In this document: positions 21,295-34,000 of the stretch, in pieces
How positions within the stretch are numbered: position 1 is the first letter of the stretch
How the letters are laid out: the number at the start of each line of letters is the position of its first letter
Program-made: the position numbers and the translations under genes
DNA from: Odontesthes bonariensis
Lineage: Eukaryota > Chordata > Actinopteri > Atheriniformes > Atherinopsidae
Direction: 5' to 3'
DNA: 64,000 nt
Assembly: GCF_027942865.1 (NCBI RefSeq)
Contig: NC_134519.1
Coordinates: 16,997,248 to 17,061,247 of the forward strand
Notes under the pieces: generated by a model
The model's input: only the letters and a program-made list of their open reading frames with translations
What the model was told of the DNA's origin: nothing
Databases searched by the model: none

Positions 21295-23298
21295 CTATTC
21301 TTGATAAAGGTGGTGCTGCCCCCTCGTGGACTGTATGGTGTCTCGGATTTGCTGTAATATGGTTTCTGGCTGGAAAGTCAATGTCGAATGATCAAGCCGC
21401 TTAAAGTCTTCATTGCACAAGAGGCACTCAATAATGTGAACCACTCTTTGTAGGTCAAAGGCAGCATGGTAAGGTCCAAGCGTGGTCAAGGTCTCCGAGA
21501 GATTCTGTGAGTAATCTGAAGGATCGCCAGAGGAACACGCATTCAGGAAAGTCATCCGGTTTTCGGCAACAATTTTCAAGAACGAGGCAAATTCCCTGTA
21601 ATCAATACCAGAGCAGGCCTTCATGATGACCTGAAAGGAAACACACCCAAAGATCACCACTTCATTCAAATACAGCCATAGCAGTTGCATATTAGTGGAC
21701 AATATGCTAACTGAACAGTCTTCTGTGCGCAGTACCTGGCAGTGCTGATGCCATGAATCCATTGTGTTTCTCCACTCGTCTATCTCTTTTTGAACTGATG
21801 ACAGCTCATTCTGAAGGAACTGCCACATAATGTCAATGTTACAGCCATTCAGCCAGTTATGATTAATAGAAATGGTGTCCTCCTGGAAAGAAACAATAAA
21901 GTGATCACGATCCGATCAATAAAATCAAACCATTTTCCTACACCTGTAATGAAAATCCTTGTCATTTTAATATAACCTATCATTGTTTATTATATCATTT
22001 AGTAGGCAATTGTGCAGCAGCTCAACTGTACAGATATTCTTGCCAGCTCTCACCAGATTATAAACTTGATGGTGCCATCCACTCGGCACATAAATTATTT
22101 CACCTGCCTCTTGAATGATCTCAAGAGGCTGGCAGGCTTCTTCGAAGTGCGGGAAAAGGCCGCCGTCTTGAAGTTCCGCTGATGTGACATCATAAGGGAG
22201 GTTACCGTGAGTGTCTCGTAAAAAGTCCTCCTGACCCGGAGGATACAGGAGCCATTTCTTCCTGCCACAGATGTTTGCAGACCAACTGTAGGAGCGGAAC
22301 ACATCTGCGTGGAATGGTGTCCTGGTGACGAAGAGCATAGTGTTATGTAGAAAGAAAGAAAGCACTGTCATATGATGTGAATTCTACCAGTGTAATGTTT
22401 CATTTTTCATACCACGAGCCTTTGGGTCCCATGTAGACGAAGCGGTAATCATCCAACTCAAGGGTATCCCAGTATTCATTAAGCCAGTCAGAAGAGAAGA
22501 AGATGGGTGTGGTGTAAACATTATGCTCGGGAAAGTCCCTGTTGAGCAATTTAAAATTCACATGTGTGTTATTCAACGGAAATGACATTGCAAAGTTCGT
22601 AATTGATGACAAATATTAGTGCATCTAGAAATTTCCTTGACGATGAGGCTAGAATCTCATATCACGTTCTTTTTTTCTCAATAATCTAAAGGACCTGTAT
22701 TGCATGCAATCTGCACAACATCATGAGAAACACCATTTCTATACTTTGCACAAAGCCAAAAGATGTTTAATACCTCGACATGTGCCAGTCTTTAAGATAG
22801 AGGCATCCTTTGGGTGACGAGTGTCCATTCTGGATGTATTCCCTCCAGTAATGTATAAATTCTTTAAATGGCATGACTTGTTTAGGGTTGGCATTGTATT
22901 CCTTCGCATTGCAATTTGCAACAGGGACAGGAGTCTCATCTGTAATGTGAAAAAAAGAAAAAAGACCAAAAGAAAAAAAAACGCATATACGTTAGTTTGC
23001 ATGACACTTGTAATTGGAGCTGTAATAAGTAAAAGTCTTATTTACCAAACTCTTGTAGCAGTTTTTGGAAATTAGGTTTCCCCTCCTCAGTCACCCACTG
23101 TTTTCTACACTTCCAGTCCTCTGTGAACCTTTTGGAAAACATGCACGGGTGATTAGGTAGCAGGTATTTCTTGAAAAATTTAGAATAGCTCAGTTCCTTG
23201 TCGATATAGTCCACAAAATGCGAAGACCAAAACTGCTCGTACGACTGCCTTGGTATTTTGACCAGGCTGCTGCAGTTACGGTACGCGTCTCTGTCCAT
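21295..23298 (-). CDS. jmjd4: 2-oxoglutarate/Fe(II) oxygenase JMJD4
   Basis: Six coding exons on the - strand (23298-23046, 22939-22774, 22538-22413, 22321-22054, 21882-21736, 21630-21295) join in phase with GT/AG borders to give 431 aa. Mammalian JMJD4 is a JmjC-domain lysyl hydroxylase that modifies the translation release factor eRF1. Visible are CMFSKRFTEDW near the start, VPVANCNAKEYNANPK, SSPKGCLYLKDWHMSR, FFSSDWLNEYWDTLELDDYR, then the iron-binding HxD in TPFHADVF (H186, D188), NICGRKKWLLYPPG, and the distal histidine in VPSGWHHQVYNL (about residue 265-266). The C-terminal helical part contains INHNWLNGCN and MWQFLQ. All metal ligands are present, so the protein should be active. The start at 23298 is the first in-frame ATG and matches the family's MDR opening. 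Introns are short (91-235 bp). Confidence 0.95.
21315..21329 (-). promoter_or_regulatory. Strong CTCF-like motif within jmjd4 last exon
   Basis: The - strand sequence CCACGAGGGGGCAGC is a near-ideal CTCF core. It lies in jmjd4 coding sequence just before the stop, encoding the STRGQ part of the C-terminal tail. It also sits between the two convergent gene ends, a common place for insulators. Binding is not shown. Confidence 0.5.
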
Positions 23299-23986
23299 GA
23301 CGGTAAACAACAGCTCGAGTAGCTAGTTAGCAACCTAGCAACCTTAGCTGTCAGGGGTCGGGGAGCAGGGACCGGAGAGGAAAACTGGCCGCAAGATAGA
23401 TTTTTCATGAACATATATCCGCTCTCGTTTTCTGTAAAATAAAACGAAGCCTATTCAGGGTGGAAAATCAACATAATTTCAATTCAAAAAGATTTTTTTT
23501 TCATATTACGACAGGTAGCCACATGACTCCTGGCTCCTCAGCGTTGCACGTATAATACCTCCGCGATTTCTGTCTATGTCTTTCGACATTCATTGATGCT
23601 TACATTTAAAAAAGAATAAAAATAGATTCCGCTTAATCTGAATGATTTCAAAAGCAACCCATCGCAAACGGTAATCGTATAACCCCAAACTATGTGCTTT
23701 GTGCTTGCAGAATTTTCCAGTCGGACAGTAAATACAGCCGTACTGGGGTTTTACATCACTTCCGTAATAAACACCAGTTTCTCAGAAGACTGCGAGGTAA
23801 TGTAATGCTCAGTCCAACGATTGACGATTAATGGTGTGTGGAATATATGTGATTTTATCAAAAGAAAGTAGGATATTACAATAGGGTTACTACAGTGTAA
23901 TGATGCACTTGAACTGCGGATGAAGGACTGAAGGTGCTGGTGTGAACGCCTCATTTGAGCTTATCTGCTGCTTGGATCACACTGAA
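23299..23986. promoter_or_regulatory. Probable bidirectional promoter jmjd4/snap47
   Basis: jmjd4 starts leftward at 23298 and snap47 rightward, with a likely non-coding first exon ending at a GAAG|TAAGTAAG-type donor (GT at 23987-23988). The gap includes CpG-bearing sequence at 23299-23400 and 23540-23790 and no TATA box. Head-to-head JMJD4-SNAP47 is also the human arrangement (from memory). Transcription start sites are inferred, not seen. Confidence 0.5.
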
Positions 23987-24107
23987 GTAAGTAAGTCTAC
24001 TGCCTGAAAACAAATCAGTTAGTACAACAGAATCATGAGTCAGCTGTCTATTGGAGCCACAGCAGTGTTTACATCTGTACACTGAAGCTTATTTGCCTTT
24101 CTCCCAG

Positions 24108-27100
24108 GTGAGTCTGTGCATTTCCTCTCAAAATGAGCCGGGACATTCCTATCCACAGCTGGCCTGGCTCTTACTACATCAACAGTGAGAAGCGGTGGGA
24201 GAATGGAACCCTGACCCTCACCAGAACCACGGTGCGCTTTATCTCCAACCAAAACAAGGAGAGCCTCGTCAGCTTCCGTCTGTCCCGGGTCATGGAGATT
24301 AAGATGGAGTCGTCTAGTTTCATCTTCAGCACGCTCACAGTGCTTGAAGAGGGCAATGTGAAGCACTGGTTTGGCTCCCTCAAGCCCAACCGGGTTGTGG
24401 TTTATAACGTGTTGGAGCATTTCTGGAGAGAGCGCCTTCTTTCTCCCAGCTCAGAGGCTGGGCGTGCCGAGTGTCAGCCCTCTAAAGGTAGAGAACTGAT
24501 TAACCTGGTGGCAGGTGCCCAGAGAAGACTGGAGGACACTGGCGTAGTCCTCAGCCACCAGGGTGAGCAGTTTGACGACATGATGCAGGGACTGGAGAAG
24601 ATTGACTCTGACTTGGGCGTGGCTGATAAGTAATTATCTTAAAACCATTTATACATTGAGAATTTGCTCATGTCCTGATGGTATTGCATGCATCTTTTGT
24701 TAACTAACGTAAAATGTCAGCTACACCATCTCCTTCTGTCCCTGACTATTCTTTCTTGCAGACTTCTGTCAGAACTTGAATCTCCCTCCTGGTGGCCTTT
24801 TGGTAAGCTCCCCTGGAAGACTCAGCAAGAGGCCAAGGCTGAGGATGCTGCCAGAGCTGCAGCTGCTGCCTCCGCAGCCAGGGGTACCAGTAAAAATAAG
24901 GTGATCACAAGCATCCCAGCAGTAGTGTCCAAAGGTGGAGACTCTGACTTGAAGCCTGGATGCTTGCTAGTGCTGGTGTCCTCACTGGAGGTGCGAGACA
25001 CAAGCTGCCAACTCCTTCACCGATTTGAACGGAATGAAATTGATGAAATCAGGGTGCACAGTCCCTATGAGATAACAGTTAGACAACGATTCATTGGGAA
25101 ACCAGATATATGTTACAGGTTCCTGTCTGCCAAGATGCCGGAGGTGATGTCGGTGTTAGAGATGCAGTACAAAAAGAAGGTGGAGTTCACAAGTGAATAC
25201 TCAGCTTTCAAGGCAACTCCACTTTCATCTCCATGCGATAAAGAACAGACAGACTGGAATGAAGGTGAGGAACATGCTTGGTATAAATGTGACCACTGAG
25301 AGGCAGTATAGATCCATGTTTTTAGCTCTAAATGTTTGTAAGTGCAGCCACATGTAAAAACATTCATCATGGCTATTGGTGTTTCTCTCTGACTGAAATG
25401 TATTTTGATGAGTCACTTCACCCTTATTGCCTCAGTGGCTGTACCGTACTTTGTGTTACTGTCTGGTTTCCTCATAAACAACATATGAACTCTGCACTTT
25501 TTCACCATCTCCACCCAAATAGAGTCAGGTTTTCTGCAGAGGTGCCAAGAGACTGAGCTGCCCTTGGAGGTCCCAGCAGGAGAGCTGTCCCAGTTGCAGG
25601 TGCAAGTTCTCCAGCCATCTGTCAGTCAGGCTGAGGCCAAGGAACTCAAGCAGGTAAGAAAGCTGGATTTCCATTGCTGGTATGAGAGTACAACTAAACT
25701 ATTGAGGCATTGAAATGCCTCACATTTGTATTTACAAGACAGGTAACAGAAGTAAAAAGGCTACACGTGCAGGCCACAGACTGCCTCAAATGATGTTAGT
25801 CGTTATTGTAAATAAGCTAATGGTTTCAGAAACATTTCCATTCCAAACCACAATTTGCCGTAATGATTTTTATTTTTCACCCTGTATGTTTAAAATGTTA
25901 TTTGGTGAGACCACAAACCAAAGTCCATCCTAGTTTTAAGAGAGGAAAGAAGCATGGTCAGTTATTTGGTCAGGCTGTGCAGTGCCTTTCCACTCAGAAG
26001 CTCGCAACGCTGGGAGCTGTTACAGACATGGTCTGTGGTGGCAAGACCTACACAGTGACGCAAATTCAGACTCATAAGTCTGATGATTTTTTTTCTGTTT
26101 GTGACTCACTGTTCCTGGTTGCTCAGACAAAGATATTTCATGTAAAACTTGCAGCATGCTACTTTTCCTTTACATACAGAACTGAGATTAATGAATGACT
26201 ATTTCTACAATAGCTAAGGTCTGATGATAGTTCATGTGATACACGGAGACAAAACGTAGAATGGAAATAAATGTGGCACAGGTGTGGATTAAATTTGACT
26301 GGGGGGGGGGGACTGAGTGGAAAATCTCAGCAAGTCCAGAGCAAATGTTGCAGAAGAGACTTTAGCTGTAACCTGTTACCACTCCGGACCATCTTTAGAA
26401 CATTTCACAACTCGAGTGCGTGTGCGCACACTTAATTTATTCCCACATCAGATCATCATAAATCATGTATTAGCTAACCAGTGCATATCAAGTATTTGGT
26501 GTGTACACCCATGACATGCAAAATCAAAAACACAAGGACAACATCTGCCAAATAGAAAAATTCAATAAAAATTAAACTTCCAGGATAAAGAGGGGTAACA
26601 GTTAAATGTTGAAACCCTCTCGAAATTTTTTACTAATTCTGCGCATTTTTGTCTCAGTTGTTCTCTGACACATATTTGTCGCTGCATGTTCACAGTGTAG
26701 TTTCTTGGAAGTCCTTCCTTATACTCTACAATGTTTTGTAAGCACTTCACAGACTATAACCTCTGTTCAATCATTGTTACCACTCTCTGTAATAAACATT
26801 GTTGATAATTCCACATAATAACAGTAATCACAGTGTTATTGCTTTTTGTGTTTGGGTAATTATTTTTCTAAATAAATCTTTCAAAGCTTTACCAGCACTG
26901 GGACAGTCACAAAGCTTGGCTTGTCTAGGTCTTAATGCAGTGCTGCTTCACACACCCTGCTCTTAACACCATTCAAGATTAGAATCTACTGTGAGACAAC
27001 TTGTACAAAGGGCCATTCAGCTTCATAGGCCTGTTGTAAATATTTTTTTTTGTCTCACCTTTTTAATGTCAGCCCAGTTTCACATCACATTGCATAATGG

Positions 27101-29466
27101 CTATATTGGTCCAACACTGTTGTGTTACAATAAAGACCATAAAATATGAGATTGCAATATTTTTTGGGCTACTTTTAGGGTGGGACTTAACGTCCCTGCA
27201 ATGTGACAGGATTCACGCACACTGGACCTTTACAGCATGTCATTAATGTCACGAACGTTTATATGTAAACTCAAATCTCATATACCTAAAACGCCCCCAT
27301 AAGAAAGCAGTTTTTGCCATGCAAAACCAAACAGTGGTTGAGTTTACAAGTCTCAAAAATACCAGAAAACATTGGTCGCAAGTGACTAAAAAGGAAATGA
27401 AGCTGAAATTACAAAACAAAACTTTCTGAACGCAATTAGAAACAGTTTTGCGCTGGATGTTTTCCCGAGCACTTTTTCTTCACCTCGATGGAAAAACCTC
27501 ATGAGCAAAGCGAAAGATGTGAAGGAGAATTGAAGAAATGTGAATGACTAAGAAAAAGAGAAGAATCTCCCTGCAATAATACTAAGCTGTGAGAGAGTGA
27601 ATGTGAGTCTGCCCTGGCATAACTGCAATGTAAGCCTACGTTCATTGCCTACGTCACTGAATGGTGGTGCTGCAAGGAATTGTGGGACCCTCTTCCCTTT
27701 ATAAAAGATGCTTTAGTCTTACATAGGAAAGGAAGCACTGAATCATCTTTCTCCAGCATTTGGTGAATATCAGCAGATTTCAACTTGGCTGCCTCTCAAA
27801 TATGTCTCGATCATTTCATTTATTTAAGGGCCTTCTTAAGCGATGAAGACAATTTGACTGCATCTTAAGTCAAGAAACAAATGTACCAGGTACCATCTGC
27901 TGAGTGAAAGTCCTGTATCTTATTCCAAAACCCCAAGCTTCCTGGTTGTGGCTTAATGTCTGCACATAGGAAGTAACATGACATTCAAGATATGTGAATG
28001 CAGGTTATTAGAAAACAGTAGGCCAAAGAAAGAAGAAGAAGAAGAAATGTATCAAAATTTGAGGAAATTTGCTGGAAAACTAGTACATTTGGACATTGGA
28101 AATTTTGGTATCTGACTGGATAACTTTTACATTGATTTTTGCTTGAAGTTTGAACGTCTTACCTTTAGAAAAAGAACTGACTTCGCTCATAAGATTGATT
28201 GATTGATTATGCATTTTATCTATTCATTTGTCTGTGAATGTGTGTATAATAAGTGCCAGTTCTGAAATTACCCCACGATGCATACATTTGGAAATTTAAC
28301 TCGTACATTTTTCTGTTAGCTCCAGCCTAAATGTTTGATTTTAGGATTTTCTACATGACTGAAGTTCTCTATAAGCAAAAACTAAAAATATTCATTTCCT
28401 GTGTTTTTTTTAAAGCTTTTTTCTGACACACTAAAGCTCTTGTTAATGTTAACTTATAGGCGTGATTCAGTCGTGTCATCCCATTTTAAATAGTGAGGTC
28501 ACAGACCTGAGTGAGTGAATGCAGTTGTTCCTTGTTGTGTATTGACATACTCTCTGTTTTTCGAACTGCTGCCTGTGGCTGTTTTAGTGTCAAGTTGAAA
28601 TGTCCACATAAACCAGCCTGTGAAAGCTGACATAATGTCAAGCTAGTGTGTGAGCTTGGTTTGTATGAGCATGTGTAGCGTAAAACGGGTTTAGAAACCA
28701 GGGTGGTATGGTTTGAAGTGAGTGTTTATTAGGCTTTGCTTGGCACATTGCAGTATATTTAAGCTGTCCCATTAACCATAACATACACAGTTGTTACACC
28801 ATGGACATGCAGTCCACTATTCCTTAAACCCGCTGAAAGCAAAAAACAAACAATATTGTTTCTTAATGGTCCCAGGAGTCAAGTCAAGACTTCTTTCTTA
28901 GTGTATTCTCATGTTTCTTTCCTGCCTACTATGAAATATTATCACATCTGCTACATGAATTACTTTTATTGCATCGCAGTTGGTGTTGAATTGAAATGTT
29001 TTCTTCTGATCTACAAACATTAAGTAGCGGGGTGTTGTCCTTGTGGGTAAAATAAAGAAGGAGAGCTCTGAATTAGACCTTTTCTATTCCTCTAACACAC
29101 TCACTTTTTAACTCAATGACCCCTGTCTTTAAACCTCTCCACATATGGTCAACATGTTCCACCCTGAGACTGCTGATGCAGTTTTAATATTCAATCGTCT
29201 TTTATTTGTGTCTTGTTCCTTAGTTACCCGTGTTCACAGTGGGTTGACATGTACTGTAATTAATTATTCAAACAAATGATTGCCTGTCTCTTTGTCACGC
29301 TGTATATGTTTGCGTGCAGATGCTGATGCAGCTGAAGAACCTCGCACTGGAGGCAGAGACAGAGCTCGAACGGCAGGATGAAGCTCTGGACGTCTTGACA
29401 AACTCAACGGACCGATCCACCATGCACATAGAGAAGCACACGTGCCGCATGAAAAGACTGCTGTAG
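24108..29466 (+). CDS. snap47: Synaptosomal-associated protein 47 (SNAP-47)
   Basis: Coding exons are 24133-24629, 24762-25264, 25523-25653 and 29320-29466, in phase, giving 425 aa; 24108-24132 is 5'UTR behind an acceptor (ctttctcccag). SNAP-47 is a SNAP-25 relative that contributes two SNARE helices to fusion complexes on intracellular membranes. The N-terminal PH-like part (about 1-115) reads IHSWPGSYYINSEKRW, SSFIFSTLTVLEEG and KHWFGSLKPNR. The Qb SNARE helix (about 119-180) has its layer glutamine in HQGEQFDDM (Q143), followed by SELESPSWWPF. A second conserved block reads HSPYEITVRQRFIGKPD. The Qc helix (about 365-425) carries ERQDEAL (Q396) and ends RMKRLL. As expected for SNAP-47, there is no palmitoylated cysteine cluster between the helices. 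The final intron (3,666 bp) is far longer than the others. Confidence 0.95.
25654..29319 (+). other. snap47: snap47 last intron, repeat-poor 3.7 kb
   Basis: The donor is CAG|GTAAGA and the acceptor is ttgcgtgcag. Inside are a poly-G tract (26301-26311), a TATAAAAG box-like site (27699-27706) just after caaggaattgtggga, and AT-rich DNA. I recognised no nested gene. The CpG-bearing stretch at 27180-27520 may be an old DNA transposon, but I could not place its ends. Confidence 0.6.
26301..26311 (+). repeat. Poly-G run
   Basis: Eleven consecutive G residues lie in the snap47 last intron. Confidence 0.95.
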
Positions 29467-31020
29467 TCCTGACAGTTGAGAAGATGCATGTTCCTCCTGA
29501 GAAATGCATTCCATGCGTTATCATGTTCCACATGGGACTGGTGCAGTTTGAGAAACACAGAAATATATCAATGCGCACTTGCATACAGCTCACAGGATTT
29601 CATTGTATTCGGTAATATATTTGTGTGGGTTAAAGTGCCAGATTATCTAAAGATTTATCTAAACCTTTGACTGTCATTGTCAACTTAGCATTTGGCTTAT
29701 TTGGCAGTGGCAACACACTTTGAAAACACATTTTCAGAGTTTGAATAAGGCAGAAATACACGTGATTATCTCTTGGTTCAGGTTGCGGAAAACATGTTTC
29801 TCTAAAAACTGACCAATCGGTATAGCCATGATGTTTACTATCACAGAGGTTAAAAAATAGTCCCCCTCTCTGCTCTGAGCACCAGGCAGTGGTGCTCGTG
29901 GCTGGGTTCAGCCAGTTTAACCCCACTGTTGCTGTGGGAAGCCAGTGGGAGGATGCACCCATGGGTCAGTGCCCTTGTGATTCATGCTGTATGGTAGTGG
30001 AGTAGAATGTATCCTCAGTGCATGTCAGAAAAGTAGGCTGAAGATTTTTATGTGTCAGAGAGACACGTGATAGTTTACACCTTCTACAACTACAGTTAAG
30101 AAAAAAAAACAGTAGGCAGAAGAAATGAATACCCAGTGCATTTATTCACTCTCCGCAAACTGCATGTTGTTTCCATAGGTTTTACTAAATGGCAGATGTA
30201 GGAGTGAATGATCACATTGATATCTGTGTCTCTTGTGATGTACTGCTGTTATTCCCTTTCGTGTTTCTCAGGTCAAAGGTGTCATTTATCCTCTCTGGTA
30301 CAGTTTTCCTCTGGCTTACTACTGCATGTCTCAATGTAACTGTACTGCATCAAGTTGGACTGTCCTGTCATAATCATAATATATAACTAAAGACTGTAAA
30401 TGTGCAACTTAGTTCTGGGGCTATAGAATATAGAATATAAAGCACTCCTCTGTGATCTAAACACTATAGAATTACTTAATCTGTATATGACTTATTGAAG
30501 ATATGGACACTGTACTATTCTAAATCTGTATTTATTGTAAATAACTGACACTTATTCTAATTCTGGGATTTAATTGTAGTTTGTTATCATTGTAAACTTG
30601 TGACAAGCCAATAGATGAGTGGTTCTAAATTTGAAGTGTGTTGGTTTTTATGTATTAACTGCTTTCTCTGTCTTCATCAATGACTGTTAAAAATTGTGGC
30701 CTTGGTGGTATATATATATTACATTGTTTATTTATATAATTTTCCCAAATAAGAGTATGCCTGAGATATCTTTTGAACCACTGCATGAGGTATATCTGTA
30801 CAAACGTCTTAAATGATCCCTGCTCATTTTTGCCAATGTCTGCTAGTGTATATTGGATATAAGTAAATGATCAGCTTTAGGGGGAAAAAAAGGAAACCCG
30901 ACTATTTATTCTAGCACAGTAAACTCAGAATGTGTTGCTATTCATCATCTAGAACATTGTCAGCAATCTGTTATAGCACAATATGTACAATTAAATCAGA
31001 CTAAGTTTGATAAGTTGTGT
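29467..31020 (+). other. snap47: snap47 3'UTR and flank
   Basis: No canonical AATAAA occurs in the first kilobase after the stop. The first plausible signal I found is ATTAAA near 30991, implying a 3'UTR of up to about 1.5 kb. The end is uncertain. No other gene is seen. Confidence 0.35.
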
Positions 31021-34000
31021 TTGGTATTTTTAAGACACTGTTACCAGTGGATCATTGTTTTTGTGAAATGTGTCAGCTGTTATGATACACCCACTGACAG
31101 CTATCGCTGAAGTTGCCCTCTGCAGAGCATTTTAGTGTCTTTAAGTGACCTGTTTTCCTTCACTCACAGTGATCTCATCCACATTTCTAACCAAAATCAA
31201 TGCTGCCACTTGCCAAGCAACAATCCAAAACAGTCAGAGATTTACTTTTGAGTTAACACAGATCAAACCAGTATTAAAATCAGGGAGACAAACTAATAAA
31301 CACTACTTATGGCAGTAAATAGGTTTGGTAGTGGTTTAATTTCATGAGATTCGTAGTGCTATTGACTTCATTGCACTGGGATTATATGTATCTCTATGGA
31401 TAGATTTAGTAATTGCAGAAGCATTGTGAATGAGATAGTCACAAAATATTATGGGAGTATTGTTAAGACTACAGTGAAGGACATGTTTGAAAACAGCAAT
31501 GGTTTGAGCCAGTCAGTAAAAGTTGCTTAAACAGGGGCACCAACAGGCTTTTTCGCTCAGATTTCTGTCAGTGGTAGTGTGCTGAAAATCCTTCTAGTGA
31601 CATCGTCACCAGGAACTACCACTAGGGCAGTTTTGAGTTCCTCAGCAGATGATTGGTGTCCTATTTGAACCCATGCTGAACCGTCACAAAACTGAACATG
31701 TGTGTAGAAGACATCAAATTCTCAAAGAGTTCCAAAATGAGTATGGTTACAGAAAGAAAGGCCCAAGTGGCTCATGGCCTATACCCACTTCACACCTGTG
31801 TCCCACCTTATTTTTCATACATAATGTGTTTGCAATTCTCTTTATTCCCTTTAAAGCATATGGATCTGTTATAACAACGTGATATTTTCCACACTGTGTG
31901 TGGGCCAAGAAGTAACGTAGATGGTCTCACTCATGATGGTGTTACCAGCTGCAACAGCACAACTGGTATTGTTTTCAGCTTGCGAGTCTGACTAAATGCT
32001 GTCCCAGTGACATCTACTCTCACAGGACAATAAAGGAAAGACTCTGGATGGATTTTGTCAACATGATAGCATAACAACCGTCAAAATTAAAGATGCAAGA
32101 TGAAAGATGCAAAGGGACTCATTTACGGCGGAGTTTCCGGAAAACCTGTAGAGCAACATTTCTCCGCAAACAATATTTTCAAAAAGAGTATTTTCAGCTT
32201 TTGCGTTCGTTGCAGTTTTTGATTTTATTCACTGTTTGAGATGAGTGGTCTTTACATATTTTCAATATCAAGCCGATGGTTTTACCTTCAATCATCAAAA
32301 TAGCCAGACATAGAGACCTTTAAAGGCAAAAAAACAAGAGTTCTTTTTAGCCATATTATGAAGGAGAAAACTAAGTAATTCAAATGAGCTTCTTGAACTT
32401 TATTTCTCAATAAAAAAGTCTGCAAGCAATTCCTTTCACAGCTGGCTCCCATGTGACAAATTACAACGGAGAAAATCAAAACACTTGCAAACTAGAAACG
32501 GATGTTAATTAGTGTTCCAGGCACTGTGCAAGCTGTCGTGGGGAAGTGGCTCACTTTATACCCTCTAGTATTATAACATCCTGTTGGCACCCAACTGTTG
32601 GCATCAGCTGACCACCACTGTCAGACTGCTGTCACCAGAAGGGAGAATACTTCTTACTAAAAGTAGACCTGATTTGATTTGGCCAGCAGCTGAATACTTG
32701 ATTAGAAATCAAGAAGAAGCCTTGCATGAGGGAATTCGAAGGAAGGCTGACAGCCTCAATCAACCGCCTGGTCTCAGTTAGTGTAAACCTATCACTTCTA
32801 CTAAACAAGGCATACCATGAAAGATGTGGTACTGAAAGCAATGAGAACAACACAAAGCGATTGCCCTCACGTGACAGTATGCACCCTTTTTCTTGCACAT
32901 ATGAAGATGTTTTCAGAGTGGGCCATTTAGTTTGTTGATTTCACTGATAAACAGTCAAATTTTATGGAAGTCCCAAACTCCAGAAGCACACCACATGGTT
33001 ATGTGAATTCCAACCCTTAAAAAAGGTTGGGGAAAGAGAGCACACACTGGCGTGGTTTTGAAGCAGCCTCGCAATACGAGGAAGTGGTAGCGGTCTCGTC
33101 TGACCACAGATACATGAGATCCGGCTTTGCCTTCCTAACGGATGGTATGGAGACACAAGGGATTTTGCTGGCCTTGACTTCTAAGTCTGTTTACTTGATA
33201 GTTATGTGGTGAGCACTCTCATTCAAGGAGCGTGTCTCCACTGATGGCCAATCAATCAACTCTTGCAGGAAAAGACGCAGCCCAAGTCTGTGGGCTAAGA
33301 GGGGACAGGGGTTACAGTGCACTCCAAAATGTAGAGTCATGTGACTGCAGCAGAAATAGACTGAATTCATAAGTTTTTCACTGTCCTTTGGTAAAGAATA
33401 AAGCTTCTTGCTCCATTTTCCATTTGACAAATTGCTTGTGCTTTTATCTAAATAATGCATTCTAGCATTACGCGTTTAAGTGAACGAGTGAGTGTTCTTT
33501 TTTTTAATATTTGTTGATGAGGACAGAGCTAGAATACAGAATGCATTGATGTCTTATTAGAGAAATCTCACCTCTACTGCATTATCTGACATAGTCTGGG
33601 TTAGTCACAGTCGGCATGATTCTTGACTCACATCCTGGATGGACTCTTACTACTGCAGGTGTTGCTAGGTTTCCCTTGGATGAGGGAGTTTCTGGTTTCA
33701 GGAAACAAGGCATTGTGGATAATGTTAGAGCTGGGAGAAGCTTTCCAAGAAGGAAGGTGTCTGTGTCCAATAAGTTCGTAGTCTCAAACAGAAAGTGAAA
33801 TGACTCCAAACATCAACATCATCCTCTTGCCTCTGGTTATCGGTGTAGTAATCTTTTTTCTTCTTTGGTATAGATCAGTATTATAGCATTGAGCTAAACT
33901 TAGATTTCTATTAGATATCTAATAATGAATATATATATATAATTTTTAAATACATTGTTTGGATTTGCATCTACAGTATCTCTGGTTTAGTCAAACCATA

